Made by a program: the position numbers and the translations under genes
Assembly: GCA_045538465.1 (NCBI GenBank)
Contig: JAZSRK010000060.1
Location: 1 to 28,233, forward strand
Reading direction: 5' to 3'
Origin: Limiplasma sp045538465
GTDB lineage: Bacteria; Bacillota; Clostridia; Christensenellales; Aristaeellaceae
Length of the DNA stretch: 28,233 nucleotides
Shown: one piece after another, positions 21,236 to 28,233 of the stretch
Numbering within the stretch: position 1 is the stretch's first letter
How the letters are laid out: the number at the start of each line of letters is the position of its first letter
Notes under the pieces: model-generated
What the model was told of the DNA's origin: nothing
The model's database searches: none
Seen by the model: the letters and a program-made list of their open reading frames with translations, nothing else

Positions 21236-22012
21236 ATGAAAGTAACCCTCGGTTCCATCCGCCGCGCGGATGAACATTTCGGCATGATCCAGCCCGGCGA
21301 CCGCATCGGCATCGGCGTAAGCGGCGGTAAGGACAGCTTGCTTTTGCTCCATGCGCTGGCGCTTTACCGCCATGTGCGCCATTGGGATTTTTCCATCCAT
21401 GCCATTATGCTCACCACCGGCAAGGAAAAACCCGATACCACCATTATCGAAAACATGTGCCGGGAGCTGGATGTGCCTCTCACGGTGCGGCATACCGACC
21501 TGTACGAGATCCTCTTTGAAATACGCAAGGACAAGCACCCCTGCGCCCTGTGCGCCAAGATGCGCCGTGCCATGCTGTGCGATCTGTGCAAAGATCTGGG
21601 GCTGAACAAGCTGGCGCTGGGGCATCACCGGGAGGATGCACTGGAGACCTTCCTGTTGAGCCTTGTGTACGAAGGCCGGCTGCATGTGTTCCACCCCAAC
21701 AGCTACCTAAGCCGCTCGGATATCTGGGTCATTCGCCCGATGATCTTTTTGCCCGAAAAGCATGTGATCCACATGCAAAGGGAGCTGAACCTGCCGGTGC
21801 TCAAAAACCCCTGCCCTGCGGATGGCTACACCAAGCGGCAAGAAATGAAGGAACTGCTCAGCGAGCTGACCAAGCGCTACCCCACCTTGAAGGACAGCAT
21901 GCTCTCTGCCCTCAAGAACGAGGAACAGTACAGCCTTTGGAATATGAACGACATTCCCACCCTGATCCCCCAGAAAGGAACGACCGACCAATGCGATACA
22001 CAAGAGCCCTGA
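21236..22012 (+). CDS. ttcA: TtcA/TilS-type PP-loop ATPase, likely tRNA 2-thiocytidine synthetase
   Basis: 258 residues. ATG 21236 follows AGGAGGT. The PP-loop SGGKDS (29-34) binds ATP for adenylation of the target nucleotide. CALC (Cys103, Cys106) and a later Cys in KNPCPADG match the cysteine pattern used by TtcA for its iron-sulfur cluster. GHHREDALETFLL is the family's conserved metal/ATP-site segment. TtcA converts cytidine 32 to 2-thiocytidine in some tRNAs; close relatives of the family have other thiolation targets, so the substrate is likely but not certain. Its last 22 bases overlap the next gene in another frame, which suggests translational coupling. Confidence 0.82.
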   Translation: MKVTLGSIRRADEHFGMIQPGDRIGIGVSGGKDSLLLLHALALYRHVRHWDFSIHAIMLTTGKEKPDTTIIENMCRELDVPLTVRHTDLYEILFEIRKDKHPCALCAKMRRAMLCDLCKDLGLNKLALGHHREDALETFLLSLVYEGRLHVFHPNSYLSRSDIWVIRPMIFLPEKHVIHMQRELNLPVLKNPCPADGYTKRQEMKELLSELTKRYPTLKDSMLSALKNEEQYSLWNMNDIPTLIPQKGTTDQCDTQEP

Positions 22013-22863
22013 GTTTCGCCCTTTGCTGCCTGATGATCCTTTGCATGAGCACCTCCGCCATGGCGCAGGTGTATCTGGGGCAACCTCCTGCTGATTGGGA
22101 TGATAAGGAGCTATTCAAACTGACCATTTTTGATGTGAACGAGGGCGACGCCATGCTGCTGGAATGCGGCGGCGAGGTCATGATCATGGACGGCGGCCCC
22201 AACCCTTTCCGGGAGGATCTGAAAAACGCGCTGGAAGCCCGGGGCTATACCCACTTCAAGTACATTTTTTCCACCCACTACCACGATGACCACATCAACG
22301 GCCTCTATCACCTGATGACCTACGGCTTTACCGCCGATGAGTTTCTCCACTCCTATAATCCCATCACCGTCAATCTGGATAAGCTCCACGGCAGAGCCAT
22401 CCGTCAGGCGGATAAAAACGGCATCCCCAACCGCAAGATCGACGAAGGCGATGTGCTCACTCTGGGCGGCGCTACCCTCAACATCCACCGCTGGGGCGAT
22501 GTGGATAACGCCAACGGGCGCTCCCTTGCCGTCAAACTTACCTTCGGCAGCAGCAGCGTGTTCTTCTGTGCCGACATCATCGGCAAAACACAGGAATACT
22601 TTACCGCCAACCTGCCCGCCGACGAACTGAAAGCCGATGTGATCAAGTACTCCCACCACGGCATTACCCCCTGCAACGTAGATTTCCTTACCGCAGTTGA
22701 CCCATCCTTTGCCATCGTGACCAATCGCTCCAAGGATGTGCCCCGCACCACCAATCAATTGGAGAGCCGCGGCATTCCCGGTATGTACTCCGGCGACGGC
22801 ACCGTATATTGCGTCACCGACGGCGTGGACTGGTACATGTACCAGACCGAAGGCGAGTTTTGA
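21991..22863 (+). CDS. Exported metallo-beta-lactamase-fold hydrolase (ComEC C-terminal type)
   Basis: 290 residues. ATG 21991 lies inside the 3' end of the previous gene, with AAAGGA upstream. Signal peptide to about residue 25 (CCLMILCMSTSAMA). The metal-binding motif is THYHDDH (95-101); Asp195 (CADIIG) and His222-His223 (YSHHG) complete a beta-lactamase-fold site. DVNEGDAMLLE and IMDGG are typical of the subgroup related to the soluble domain of ComEC/Rec2. Those relatives cleave DNA or phosphate esters; the substrate here is unknown. Secretion without the ComEC membrane channel means it acts on the cell surface or outside. It ends at a strong terminator shared with the convergent gene. 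Confidence 0.85.
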   Translation: MRYTRALSFALCCLMILCMSTSAMAQVYLGQPPADWDDKELFKLTIFDVNEGDAMLLECGGEVMIMDGGPNPFREDLKNALEARGYTHFKYIFSTHYHDDHINGLYHLMTYGFTADEFLHSYNPITVNLDKLHGRAIRQADKNGIPNRKIDEGDVLTLGGATLNIHRWGDVDNANGRSLAVKLTFGSSSVFFCADIIGKTQEYFTANLPADELKADVIKYSHHGITPCNVDFLTAVDPSFAIVTNRSKDVPRTTNQLESRGIPGMYSGDGTVYCVTDGVDWYMYQTEGEF

Positions 22864-22904
22864 TCCGCAAGCTTACTAGCGGGCCGCGGCTGCATGCAGC
22901 ACCA

Positions 22905-22955
22905 AACAAACGCACCCCCGGTGCAGCTCAACGGCTGACCGGGGGTGCGTTTGTT
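22905..22955. terminator. Bidirectional terminator between convergent genes
   Basis: A perfect 17-base-pair stem (22905-22921 with 22939-22955; arms AACAAACGCACCCCCGG) with a 17-base loop. The T-rich GCGTTTGTT arm serves each direction. The right arm overlaps the stop codon of the minus-strand gene by two bases. Confidence 0.9.
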
Positions 22956-25434
22956 AGTGCAAATTGTTATAGAGTTCTTGCAGCAGCGAATCTTTTGTAG
23001 AAGGAGCTGCCGGTTCCGCAGGCGTGCCGTCTGGATGTTCGCCGCCCTGCACAAGGGTGTAGGGAATGTTGTTTTTGCGAGCGTAAAGATGGGCATCGCT
23101 GTCTTCGCTTACGAGCAGTGTCGTTTTTTTGTTATCGGTATTAAACGCAAAGTGGCCAATGTCGGTAACACTATCCGGCACGGTTATGCTGGCAAGGGAT
23201 ATGCACTTGGAAAACGCTCTGGCCTCAATGGTTTTTACACCATCTGGAATGATCATGCTGGTCAGCTCCTCGCACATATAGAAGGCAGACTCTCCAATGG
23301 TGATAACGCTGTCGGGAATGATGATGCTGGTAAATGGGCAGCTGAAGAATGCGATGCCGCCAATGATCTCAGTGCCCTGAGGGATGATGTATTCGGTTTC
23401 TCCTGTGTTTATCGGGCAGTAGATCAGCTTCTTTTCTGCCTTATGGAACAAAGCGCCGTCAATCAGCTCAAAAACAGGGTGATCGGGGGATAATTCGATG
23501 CTTTTCAGCCTTTTGCAATAGTAGAAGGGGTTTTCACCCATGGTTTTTACACTGTTTGGAATATTGATGCTGGAAATGTCGCTATAGCCGAAGGCCTGAT
23601 CCCCGATGGAGGTAACGCCGTCCGGGATGTGGAAATCTCCGCTAAAGCTGTTGCTGGCGAAAGCCTTATTCCCGATGGTGGTGATACTGTCGGGCAAAGA
23701 AAGACCGTTGAGACCGGAGCAAGCATAGAATGCATTATTCCCAATGGTCGTTACACCCTCGGGAATGATGATCTCTTCCAAGATAGGGCAGCAACTAAAG
23801 GCATTGTCATCGATCACTTCCACGCCTTGGGGAATAACATATTTCACCGCTTTCAAGTTTTGCGGATAACAGACGAGCCGTTTTTGCGTCTTATGGAACA
23901 ATACGCCATCCACAACTGCCAATGTGGGGTGATCTTCCGCTACGGTGATGCTGGATAGCTGGGTACAGCCATCAAAGGGATTACCTGCCTCAATGTTTAC
24001 ACAGGCCGGTATGGAAATGCTGGTGATTGATTCATTATACCCAATTGCGCTTCTCTTGATGCCTACGATCTGATATCGATCCATATACTCCGGAATAACG
24101 AACTCCGTACCAGAACCACTGTATGATGAGATAACGGCAAATCGATCGTCGTGAACCCACAGCCGGTAATCACCAACAGTTACTAATCTGCAATCAAGGC
24201 AACCGACATCGAACATCTCTTGGTACTCTTCCTCGGTAAGGAAGACAGGTTCGGATATTTCGGTCGCTACCGTGACGGTGCTGGATTGCGCTGTTGTGGA
24301 TACCACCTCTGTTTTGTCTGTGTGGGTGGTAGGTTCGTCGGTCTGTGAAGTGAGCATCACCATCAAAGGAAAAACCACTAAGAACAGAAAGAGCGCCACG
24401 CCGCAGCCTATTATTTGTGATTTTGATGTAGACTCATCGTTGTTTTGCTGACGGATTGGTAGAAGAGGCGTTCTGCCCGCAGTGCTTTTCAGTGCCGTCC
24501 AGAATGCCTCTATGGAGTTAAAACGTTCGTCAGCATCCAGTGCCATGGCTTGGTAGATCGCATCTTCTCCTGCAACGGACACCCGCTGGTTCGCTGCACG
24601 GATGGAAGGCACTTTTGCCTTTTTGTCACGGCGTTCCGCTTCGTCCGGCGGGCAATTGCCTGTCAACATAAAGAACAGGGTCTCCGCAAGCCCCTTCTGG
24701 TCGATGCGTACATCCGGAGCAAAATCGCTGAAGGTGTTCCGCTGCACGGAGCTATCTTCTGTTAACGGGTTGATCGAGGGGTCGTCATCAAGGCGAGTGG
24801 CGCCGAAATCCGTCAGCATGGCTTTGCCGGTCGCCTTGCTGATAAATACGTTGGCTGGCTTTACCGCCCGGTGTACCAGATCTCTCGCGTGGAGCTTCTG
24901 CAAGCCCTCTACCACGTCTTCCATCATGTCAAGGGCTTCTGCCAGAGACGGGCGCTGCTTTTGCCGCTTTATATAGTCCGTCAGCGGTTCGCCATCCACA
25001 CGTTCCGATACGATGTAGATCGTATCGTTCAGCGGCACCGCATCGTAAACTTGCGCAATGCCTTTTACTTCCCCCATACCGCTGGCCATACGAGCCTCCA
25101 GCAACGCACGCTTGCAGGCCTTGCGGTACGCCTCCTCGCAGCCGGGCACCGGCGACAGCGTGCAGCCATCCGCAGCCCGCTCTGCCATTCTTTCCGGGAA
25201 GAACTCCCGGATGATCACCTTGCGTTCCATGTAGCGATCGTAGCCCAAATAGGTGACCCCATAACCGCCACGGCCCAGCGCACACCCCACCTGATACTGG
25301 CGCTTCAGGTTTGCATCACTGAGCATGCCCGGTTCGTTTGTGCGGTTTTGGTTGTCGTACTTACAGCTGGGGCATTGTTCATCCGGGGCATTCAGTGGCT
25401 CCATACAACGGAAGCAGCGGGGTTTTACCATCAT
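22954..25434 (-). CDS. Membrane kinase-like protein with BspA-type leucine-rich repeats, probable pseudokinase
   Basis: 826 residues. ATG 25434 follows AAGGAG with 9-base spacing. Order: zinc ribbon (Cys7, 10, 21, 24); Ser/Thr-kinase-like domain ~47-315; one transmembrane helix ~341-362; a Thr/Ser-rich stalk; then ~430-790 with BspA-type repeats (IPDGVTSIGDQAF pattern). The glycine loop GRGGYGVTY (54-62), Asn195 and DFG (209-211) are present. But the usual VAIK lysine is Arg76 (VIIR), and the catalytic HRD aspartate is Ala190 (VHRA). APE reads APD. Two core catalytic residues are thus lost, so I infer a pseudokinase acting as scaffold or nucleotide sensor. The kinase part faces the cytoplasm and the repeats face outwards. 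Such repeats often mediate adhesion or surface binding. Confidence 0.88.
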   Translation of the reverse strand: MMVKPRCFRCMEPLNAPDEQCPSCKYDNQNRTNEPGMLSDANLKRQYQVGCALGRGGYGVTYLGYDRYMERKVIIREFFPERMAERAADGCTLSPVPGCEEAYRKACKRALLEARMASGMGEVKGIAQVYDAVPLNDTIYIVSERVDGEPLTDYIKRQKQRPSLAEALDMMEDVVEGLQKLHARDLVHRAVKPANVFISKATGKAMLTDFGATRLDDDPSINPLTEDSSVQRNTFSDFAPDVRIDQKGLAETLFFMLTGNCPPDEAERRDKKAKVPSIRAANQRVSVAGEDAIYQAMALDADERFNSIEAFWTALKSTAGRTPLLPIRQQNNDESTSKSQIIGCGVALFLFLVVFPLMVMLTSQTDEPTTHTDKTEVVSTTAQSSTVTVATEISEPVFLTEEEYQEMFDVGCLDCRLVTVGDYRLWVHDDRFAVISSYSGSGTEFVIPEYMDRYQIVGIKRSAIGYNESITSISIPACVNIEAGNPFDGCTQLSSITVAEDHPTLAVVDGVLFHKTQKRLVCYPQNLKAVKYVIPQGVEVIDDNAFSCCPILEEIIIPEGVTTIGNNAFYACSGLNGLSLPDSITTIGNKAFASNSFSGDFHIPDGVTSIGDQAFGYSDISSINIPNSVKTMGENPFYYCKRLKSIELSPDHPVFELIDGALFHKAEKKLIYCPINTGETEYIIPQGTEIIGGIAFFSCPFTSIIIPDSVITIGESAFYMCEELTSMIIPDGVKTIEARAFSKCISLASITVPDSVTDIGHFAFNTDNKKTTLLVSEDSDAHLYARKNNIPYTLVQGGEHPDGTPAEPAAPSTKDSLLQELYNNLH

Positions 25435-25762
25435 ATCGTGTCGCTCCTTTTTGGCAGATCAAGGGAATTGCAAGTTGGTTCAAGTTGACTCAGGTATATC
25501 GTTGGTTGGTACTATTTGGTAAATTTATGGTATTATTGTAGACCATTCGTGCTACGAAGTCAATGCGGAAAACGAGGAAAGAACGGTTGGCCATGCAGGA
25601 TCGCTGGCGGGGTGACAGCCCATGCGCTTGCATTGCTGTTCGTAGCGCAGCAACTTTCTTGTCGCCATCGGCAGCAAAATATGGTATGTTATCGTTGTAT
25701 CTATCGAAACCTCATCAACAAAAGCCCTCGGATGCCCCTGCATCCACCCAAGGAAGAAAACC
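25435..25762. other. Divergent intergenic region, no gene recognised
   Basis: It contains the kinase-like gene's promoter. For the plus-strand lipoprotein only a weak candidate is visible: TGG-TATGTT (25682-25690), an extended -10 with no good -35 box, similar in context to the promoter at 5974-6002. Nothing else is identified. Confidence 0.55.
25535..25563 (-). promoter_or_regulatory. Sigma-A promoter of the kinase-like gene
   Basis: On the minus strand: TTGACT (25558-25563), 17-base spacer, TACAAT (25535-25540). The start would be near 25528, giving a leader of ~95 bases. Confidence 0.8.
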
Positions 25763-26299
25763 ATGTTTAAGCGCCTTTCCCTGCTAGCGATCCTGCTGGT
25801 GATGCTTTGCACCTTTGCTACCAGCTGCCACATGCAGCCTTCCCAGCCTCTGAGCGAGACTGTGCTGCTATCCATCACCTACCCGGGCGACGGTTTTGGT
25901 ACCCGAGCCATGTGCGCCAGCGCAGAAGTGTATGTACACAAGAATGGCAGCATCCACATCTTTATGCCGGATACCACTTTCGAAAAAACGATCGAGATCG
26001 GCTCCCTCCAAATGTCCCCCGAGGACTATGCCGAGCTGGAGGCCTTTGCCAATGTGGATACCATCCCTTGGCTTTGGGCGTTTGAGAATGAAGATGTTTG
26101 CGACGGGACCAGCTATTTCATCACCCTCTACGCCGATGGCGAACCGGATCCTATCCCCGTACTGCGCAAAGGCGGCTATATGCCCAATGGCATCCTGTTT
26201 AAGAAGCGCTACCGTGGTATTCGGGAAAGGCTGGATGCCTATGGCGTGCGGGATGCGGTGGAAGCTTGGCGGTATTTGTTGGAGTCGGGAGAGGTGTAG
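25763..26299 (+). CDS. Small lipoprotein of unknown function
   Basis: 178 residues. ATG 25763 follows AAGGAAG. Signal peptide with lipobox ATSC, predicting lipidated Cys22. The mature part is about 157 residues, without repeats or membrane segments. It contains an alternating beta-like stretch (VLLSITYPGDGFG, AEVYVHKNGSIHIF) and a C-terminal helix (VRDAVEAWRYLLESGEV). I recognise no family. Its divergent neighbour is the kinase-like membrane protein, with which it might share a regulatory region but shows no clear functional link. Confidence 0.75.
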   Translation: MFKRLSLLAILLVMLCTFATSCHMQPSQPLSETVLLSITYPGDGFGTRAMCASAEVYVHKNGSIHIFMPDTTFEKTIEIGSLQMSPEDYAELEAFANVDTIPWLWAFENEDVCDGTSYFITLYADGEPDPIPVLRKGGYMPNGILFKKRYRGIRERLDAYGVRDAVEAWRYLLESGEV

Positions 26300-26466
26300 G
26301 GGGAAGCATATGCAGCGGTTCCTATGCTATTTGCGCAGGATATGCGTCCCAGCTTGATGCCCTCTTCGGCAGAACGTGCCATGGTAACCCAGCCGAAGCT
26401 GCGTTACTGACGCAGTTTCTTGCTCCCGTCCAAACGACAAAAAGCGATTTTGCGATCGACATCCAT

Positions 26467-26502
26467 CCCCAGTCCACCGCCCGATGCGATGGACTGTTTT
26501 TC
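26467..26502 (+). terminator. Rho-independent terminator
   Basis: CAGTCCA (26467-26473) pairs with TGGACTG (26487-26493); inner CGC/GCG pairs extend the stem with one mismatch, followed by TTTTTCTTT. It probably ends the lipoprotein transcript. Confidence 0.75.
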
Positions 26503-26548
26503 TTTACGCTATTTGTTTTATCTGCCATACCTTCCACCACAACAAACG

Positions 26549-26578
26549 TTGACACATCATATATCGTTATAGTACAAT
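26549..26578 (+). promoter_or_regulatory. Sigma-A promoter of prfC
   Basis: A perfect TTGACA (26549-26554), 18-base spacer and TACAAT (26573-26578). The start would be near 26585, ~60 bases before the ATG. Confidence 0.8.
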
Positions 26579-26643
26579 TTAGAGTTGTATCAACCATTAG
26601 ACCACGAAATGTCACGACGACAGGAAGCGAGGGAACCACCCCC

Positions 26644-28233
26644 ATGACCCAACTGAGCAAGCAGGCGCTGGAGCAGATCGACAAGCGCCGAACCTTTGCC
26701 ATCATCAGCCACCCGGACGCCGGTAAAACCACCCTGACCGAAAAGCTGCTGCTCTACGGCGGCGCCATCCGTCAGGCGGGCAGCGACAAGGCCCGCAAGG
26801 CCGAGCGCCACGCCACATCCGACTGGATGGAGATCGAAAAGCAGCGCGGCATCAGCGTTACCTCCAGCGCCATGCAGTTTGAGTTTGACGGCTACCGCAT
26901 CAATATTCTGGATACCCCCGGCCACCAAGACTTCAGCGAGGACACCTACCGTGTGCTGGTGGCGGCGGATGCTGCCGTCATGCTGATCGACGCTGCCAAG
27001 GGCGTGGAAGCCCAGACCATCAAGCTGTTCAAAGTTTGCCGGATGCGTGGCATCCCGATCTTCACGTTTGTGAACAAGATGGACCGTGCGGCCAAGGATC
27101 CCTTTGAGCTGATGGAAGAGCTGGAAAACGTGCTGGGCATTCGTTCCTGCCCCATGAACTGGCCCATTGGCGTGGATGGCGATTTCCAAGGCGTGTATCA
27201 GCGCAAGGACGGGCATGTGCTGCTGTATTCCGGCGGCAACCACGGCATGAGCGTGGCTGATGAGCTGAGCGTGCCGCTGGATAGCCCCGAGTGCGAGGCA
27301 GCGCTGGCTCAGCACTACCGGGATCGCCTCAACGATGAGATTGAGCTGTTGGACGAAGCCGGCGACCCCTTCGATCTGGAAGCTGTGCTGGCAGGTCAGC
27401 TGACGCCGCTGTTCTTCGGGTCGGCGGTGACCAACTTTGGCGTGGAGCCTTTCCTGGAGGCATTTTTGGACATCACGCCCCCGCCCCTGCCCCGTGAGGC
27501 CGATAACGGTCTGGTGGCGCCCACCGATCCTTATTTCAGCGGCTTCATTTTCAAGATCCAAGCCAACATGAACCCCGCCCATCGCGATCGCCTCGCTTTT
27601 GTGCGCATCGTCAGCGGCGAGTTTGAGAAGAACATGACGGTGTACCATTCCGGCACCCAGAAGCAGATGCAATTAAAGCAGCCCCAGCAGTTCATGGCGG
27701 ACGAGCGTGAGGCCGTAGAAAACGCCTACGCGGGCGACATCATCGGCTTGTTTGACCCCGGCTGCTTCCGCTTGGGCGATACCCTGTCCACCGGCCCCAA
27801 AATCCAGTTCCAGTCCATCCCCGTGTTCGCCCCGGAGCATTTCGCCCGTGTTCGCCCCGAGGACAGCATGAAGCGCAAACAGTTCCTCAAGGGCATCTAC
27901 CAGCTGGCCGAGGAAGGCGCCATCCAGACCTTCCGGCGTACCGAGACCGGCCGTGAGGAATTCATCGTCGGTGTAGTCGGCGTGCTCCAGTTTGAAGTGC
28001 TGGAACACCGCCTGAAAACCGAGTACGGCGTCACCATGCTCATGGATCGCCTGCCCTTCCGCTTCGTGCGCTGGATCGTGAAGACCCCCAAGCCCGTGGA
28101 AGATCTCAAGATCACCTCCACCTCCGGCCGTGCGTTTGACTCCACCGACCGGGAGGTTCTCCTCTTCGAAAACGACTGGTCCATCCGCCTGGCCTGCGAA
28201 AACAACGAAGGCCTGGAGCTCAGCGACACGGCG
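26644..28233 (+). CDS. prfC: Peptide chain release factor 3, 3' end beyond window
   Basis: 530 codons are seen without a stop, close to the family's full length, so only the extreme C-terminus is missing. ATG 26644 has GAGGG about 10 bases upstream. GTPase motifs: P-loop SHPDAGKTT (22-30), switch region WMEIEKQRGISVTSS, DTPGH (90-94) and NKMD (144-147). The RF3-specific beta-barrel and C-terminal domains follow (SGFIFKIQANMNPAHRDR, GVVGVLQFEVLEHRL). RF3 is a GTPase that removes RF1 or RF2 from the ribosome after peptide release and also acts in post-peptidyl-transfer quality control. It has its own promoter and no visible operon partner. It was absent from simple stop-to-stop lists because it runs off the edge. 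Confidence 0.96.
   Translation, partial: MTQLSKQALEQIDKRRTFAIISHPDAGKTTLTEKLLLYGGAIRQAGSDKARKAERHATSDWMEIEKQRGISVTSSAMQFEFDGYRINILDTPGHQDFSEDTYRVLVAADAAVMLIDAAKGVEAQTIKLFKVCRMRGIPIFTFVNKMDRAAKDPFELMEELENVLGIRSCPMNWPIGVDGDFQGVYQRKDGHVLLYSGGNHGMSVADELSVPLDSPECEAALAQHYRDRLNDEIELLDEAGDPFDLEAVLAGQLTPLFFGSAVTNFGVEPFLEAFLDITPPPLPREADNGLVAPTDPYFSGFIFKIQANMNPAHRDRLAFVRIVSGEFEKNMTVYHSGTQKQMQLKQPQQFMADEREAVENAYAGDIIGLFDPGCFRLGDTLSTGPKIQFQSIPVFAPEHFARVRPEDSMKRKQFLKGIYQLAEEGAIQTFRRTETGREEFIVGVVGVLQFEVLEHRLKTEYGVTMLMDRLPFRFVRWIVKTPKPVEDLKITSTSGRAFDSTDREVLLFENDWSIRLACENNEGLELSDTA

Larger units (their letters stand above)
26300..26643. other. Intergenic region before prfC
   Basis: No gene is supported. It holds a weak hairpin (CTGCGT-TACTG-ACGCAG, 26399-26415, then TTTCTTG) that may end the lipoprotein transcript, a better terminator at 26467-26502, and the prfC promoter at 26549-26578. 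Confidence 0.6.

Noticed and set aside
19489..21694. Several open frames of 60-280 codons in the repeat region, including 20861-21694 on the minus strand
   Set aside because: Matching pieces recur in each repeat copy, on both strands, without start signals; the longest also runs antisense to the ttcA-like gene.
26300..26410. 36 open codons continuing the small lipoprotein frame after its TAG stop
   Set aside because: The length is compatible with chance, no readthrough context or domain is visible, and a hairpin with T-rich tail overlaps its end.
26590..27672. 360-codon minus-strand frame
   Set aside because: Antisense to prfC, whose plus frame has all GTPase motifs.

Overview
This window looks like a chromosomal segment of a GC-rich, spore-forming member of the Clostridia (Firmicutes/Bacillota). 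The evidence is a complete sporulation sigma-G gene, strong AGGAGG-type ribosome binding sites, sigma-A promoters, lipoproteins with Firmicute-type domains (DUF6273, WG repeats, BspA-type leucine-rich repeats) and gene-free repeats of a style common in gut Clostridia. No plasmid, phage, transposase, CRISPR or RNA-gene signature was found, apart from one candidate small transcript.

Region 1 (about 1-13560) is the most unusual part. Four large paralogous lipoproteins lie head to tail (797-2959, 3068-5707, 6094-9921, 10158-12431), preceded by a 72-codon remnant (509-727). All four share a lipoprotein signal and a long scaffold of TPR-like 'GDYxDA' repeats, but their C-terminal heads differ: one DUF6273, two DUF6273, two WG-repeat arrays, and one DUF6273. 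The remnant joins the first codons of such a gene to the last ~65 residues of a DUF6273 head. Three transcription units are suggested: promoter 346-374 to terminator 5910-5943; promoter 5974-6002; and promoter 10069-10097, which probably also serves an L,D-transpeptidase gene (12476-13558). I infer an envelope-anchored receptor or adhesin set with exchangeable heads; the ligand is unknown.

Region 2 (13560-18886) holds a promoter-to-terminator interval that may encode a small RNA, a GNAT acetyltransferase, a truncated amidohydrolase start, then three minus-strand genes: an RlmD-type 23S rRNA methyltransferase, a membrane protein with two zinc ribbons, and a Sir2 deacylase. Divergent from these is sigG on the plus strand.

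Region 3 (18887-21235) is about 2.35 kb without credible genes. It is built from repeats: one copy of a 98-base element also found at 12-109, many short 'CTCTCCC...GGGAGAG' hairpin repeats in both orientations, and three tandem copies of a ~375-base hairpin-rich unit. Compensatory base changes in the stems show that hairpin formation is conserved.

Region 4 (21236-28233) has a TtcA-type tRNA thiolation gene overlapping a secreted metallo-beta-lactamase-fold gene, a convergent membrane kinase-like gene with BspA-type repeats that lacks key catalytic residues, a small lipoprotein, and prfC (release factor 3), which runs off the window end.
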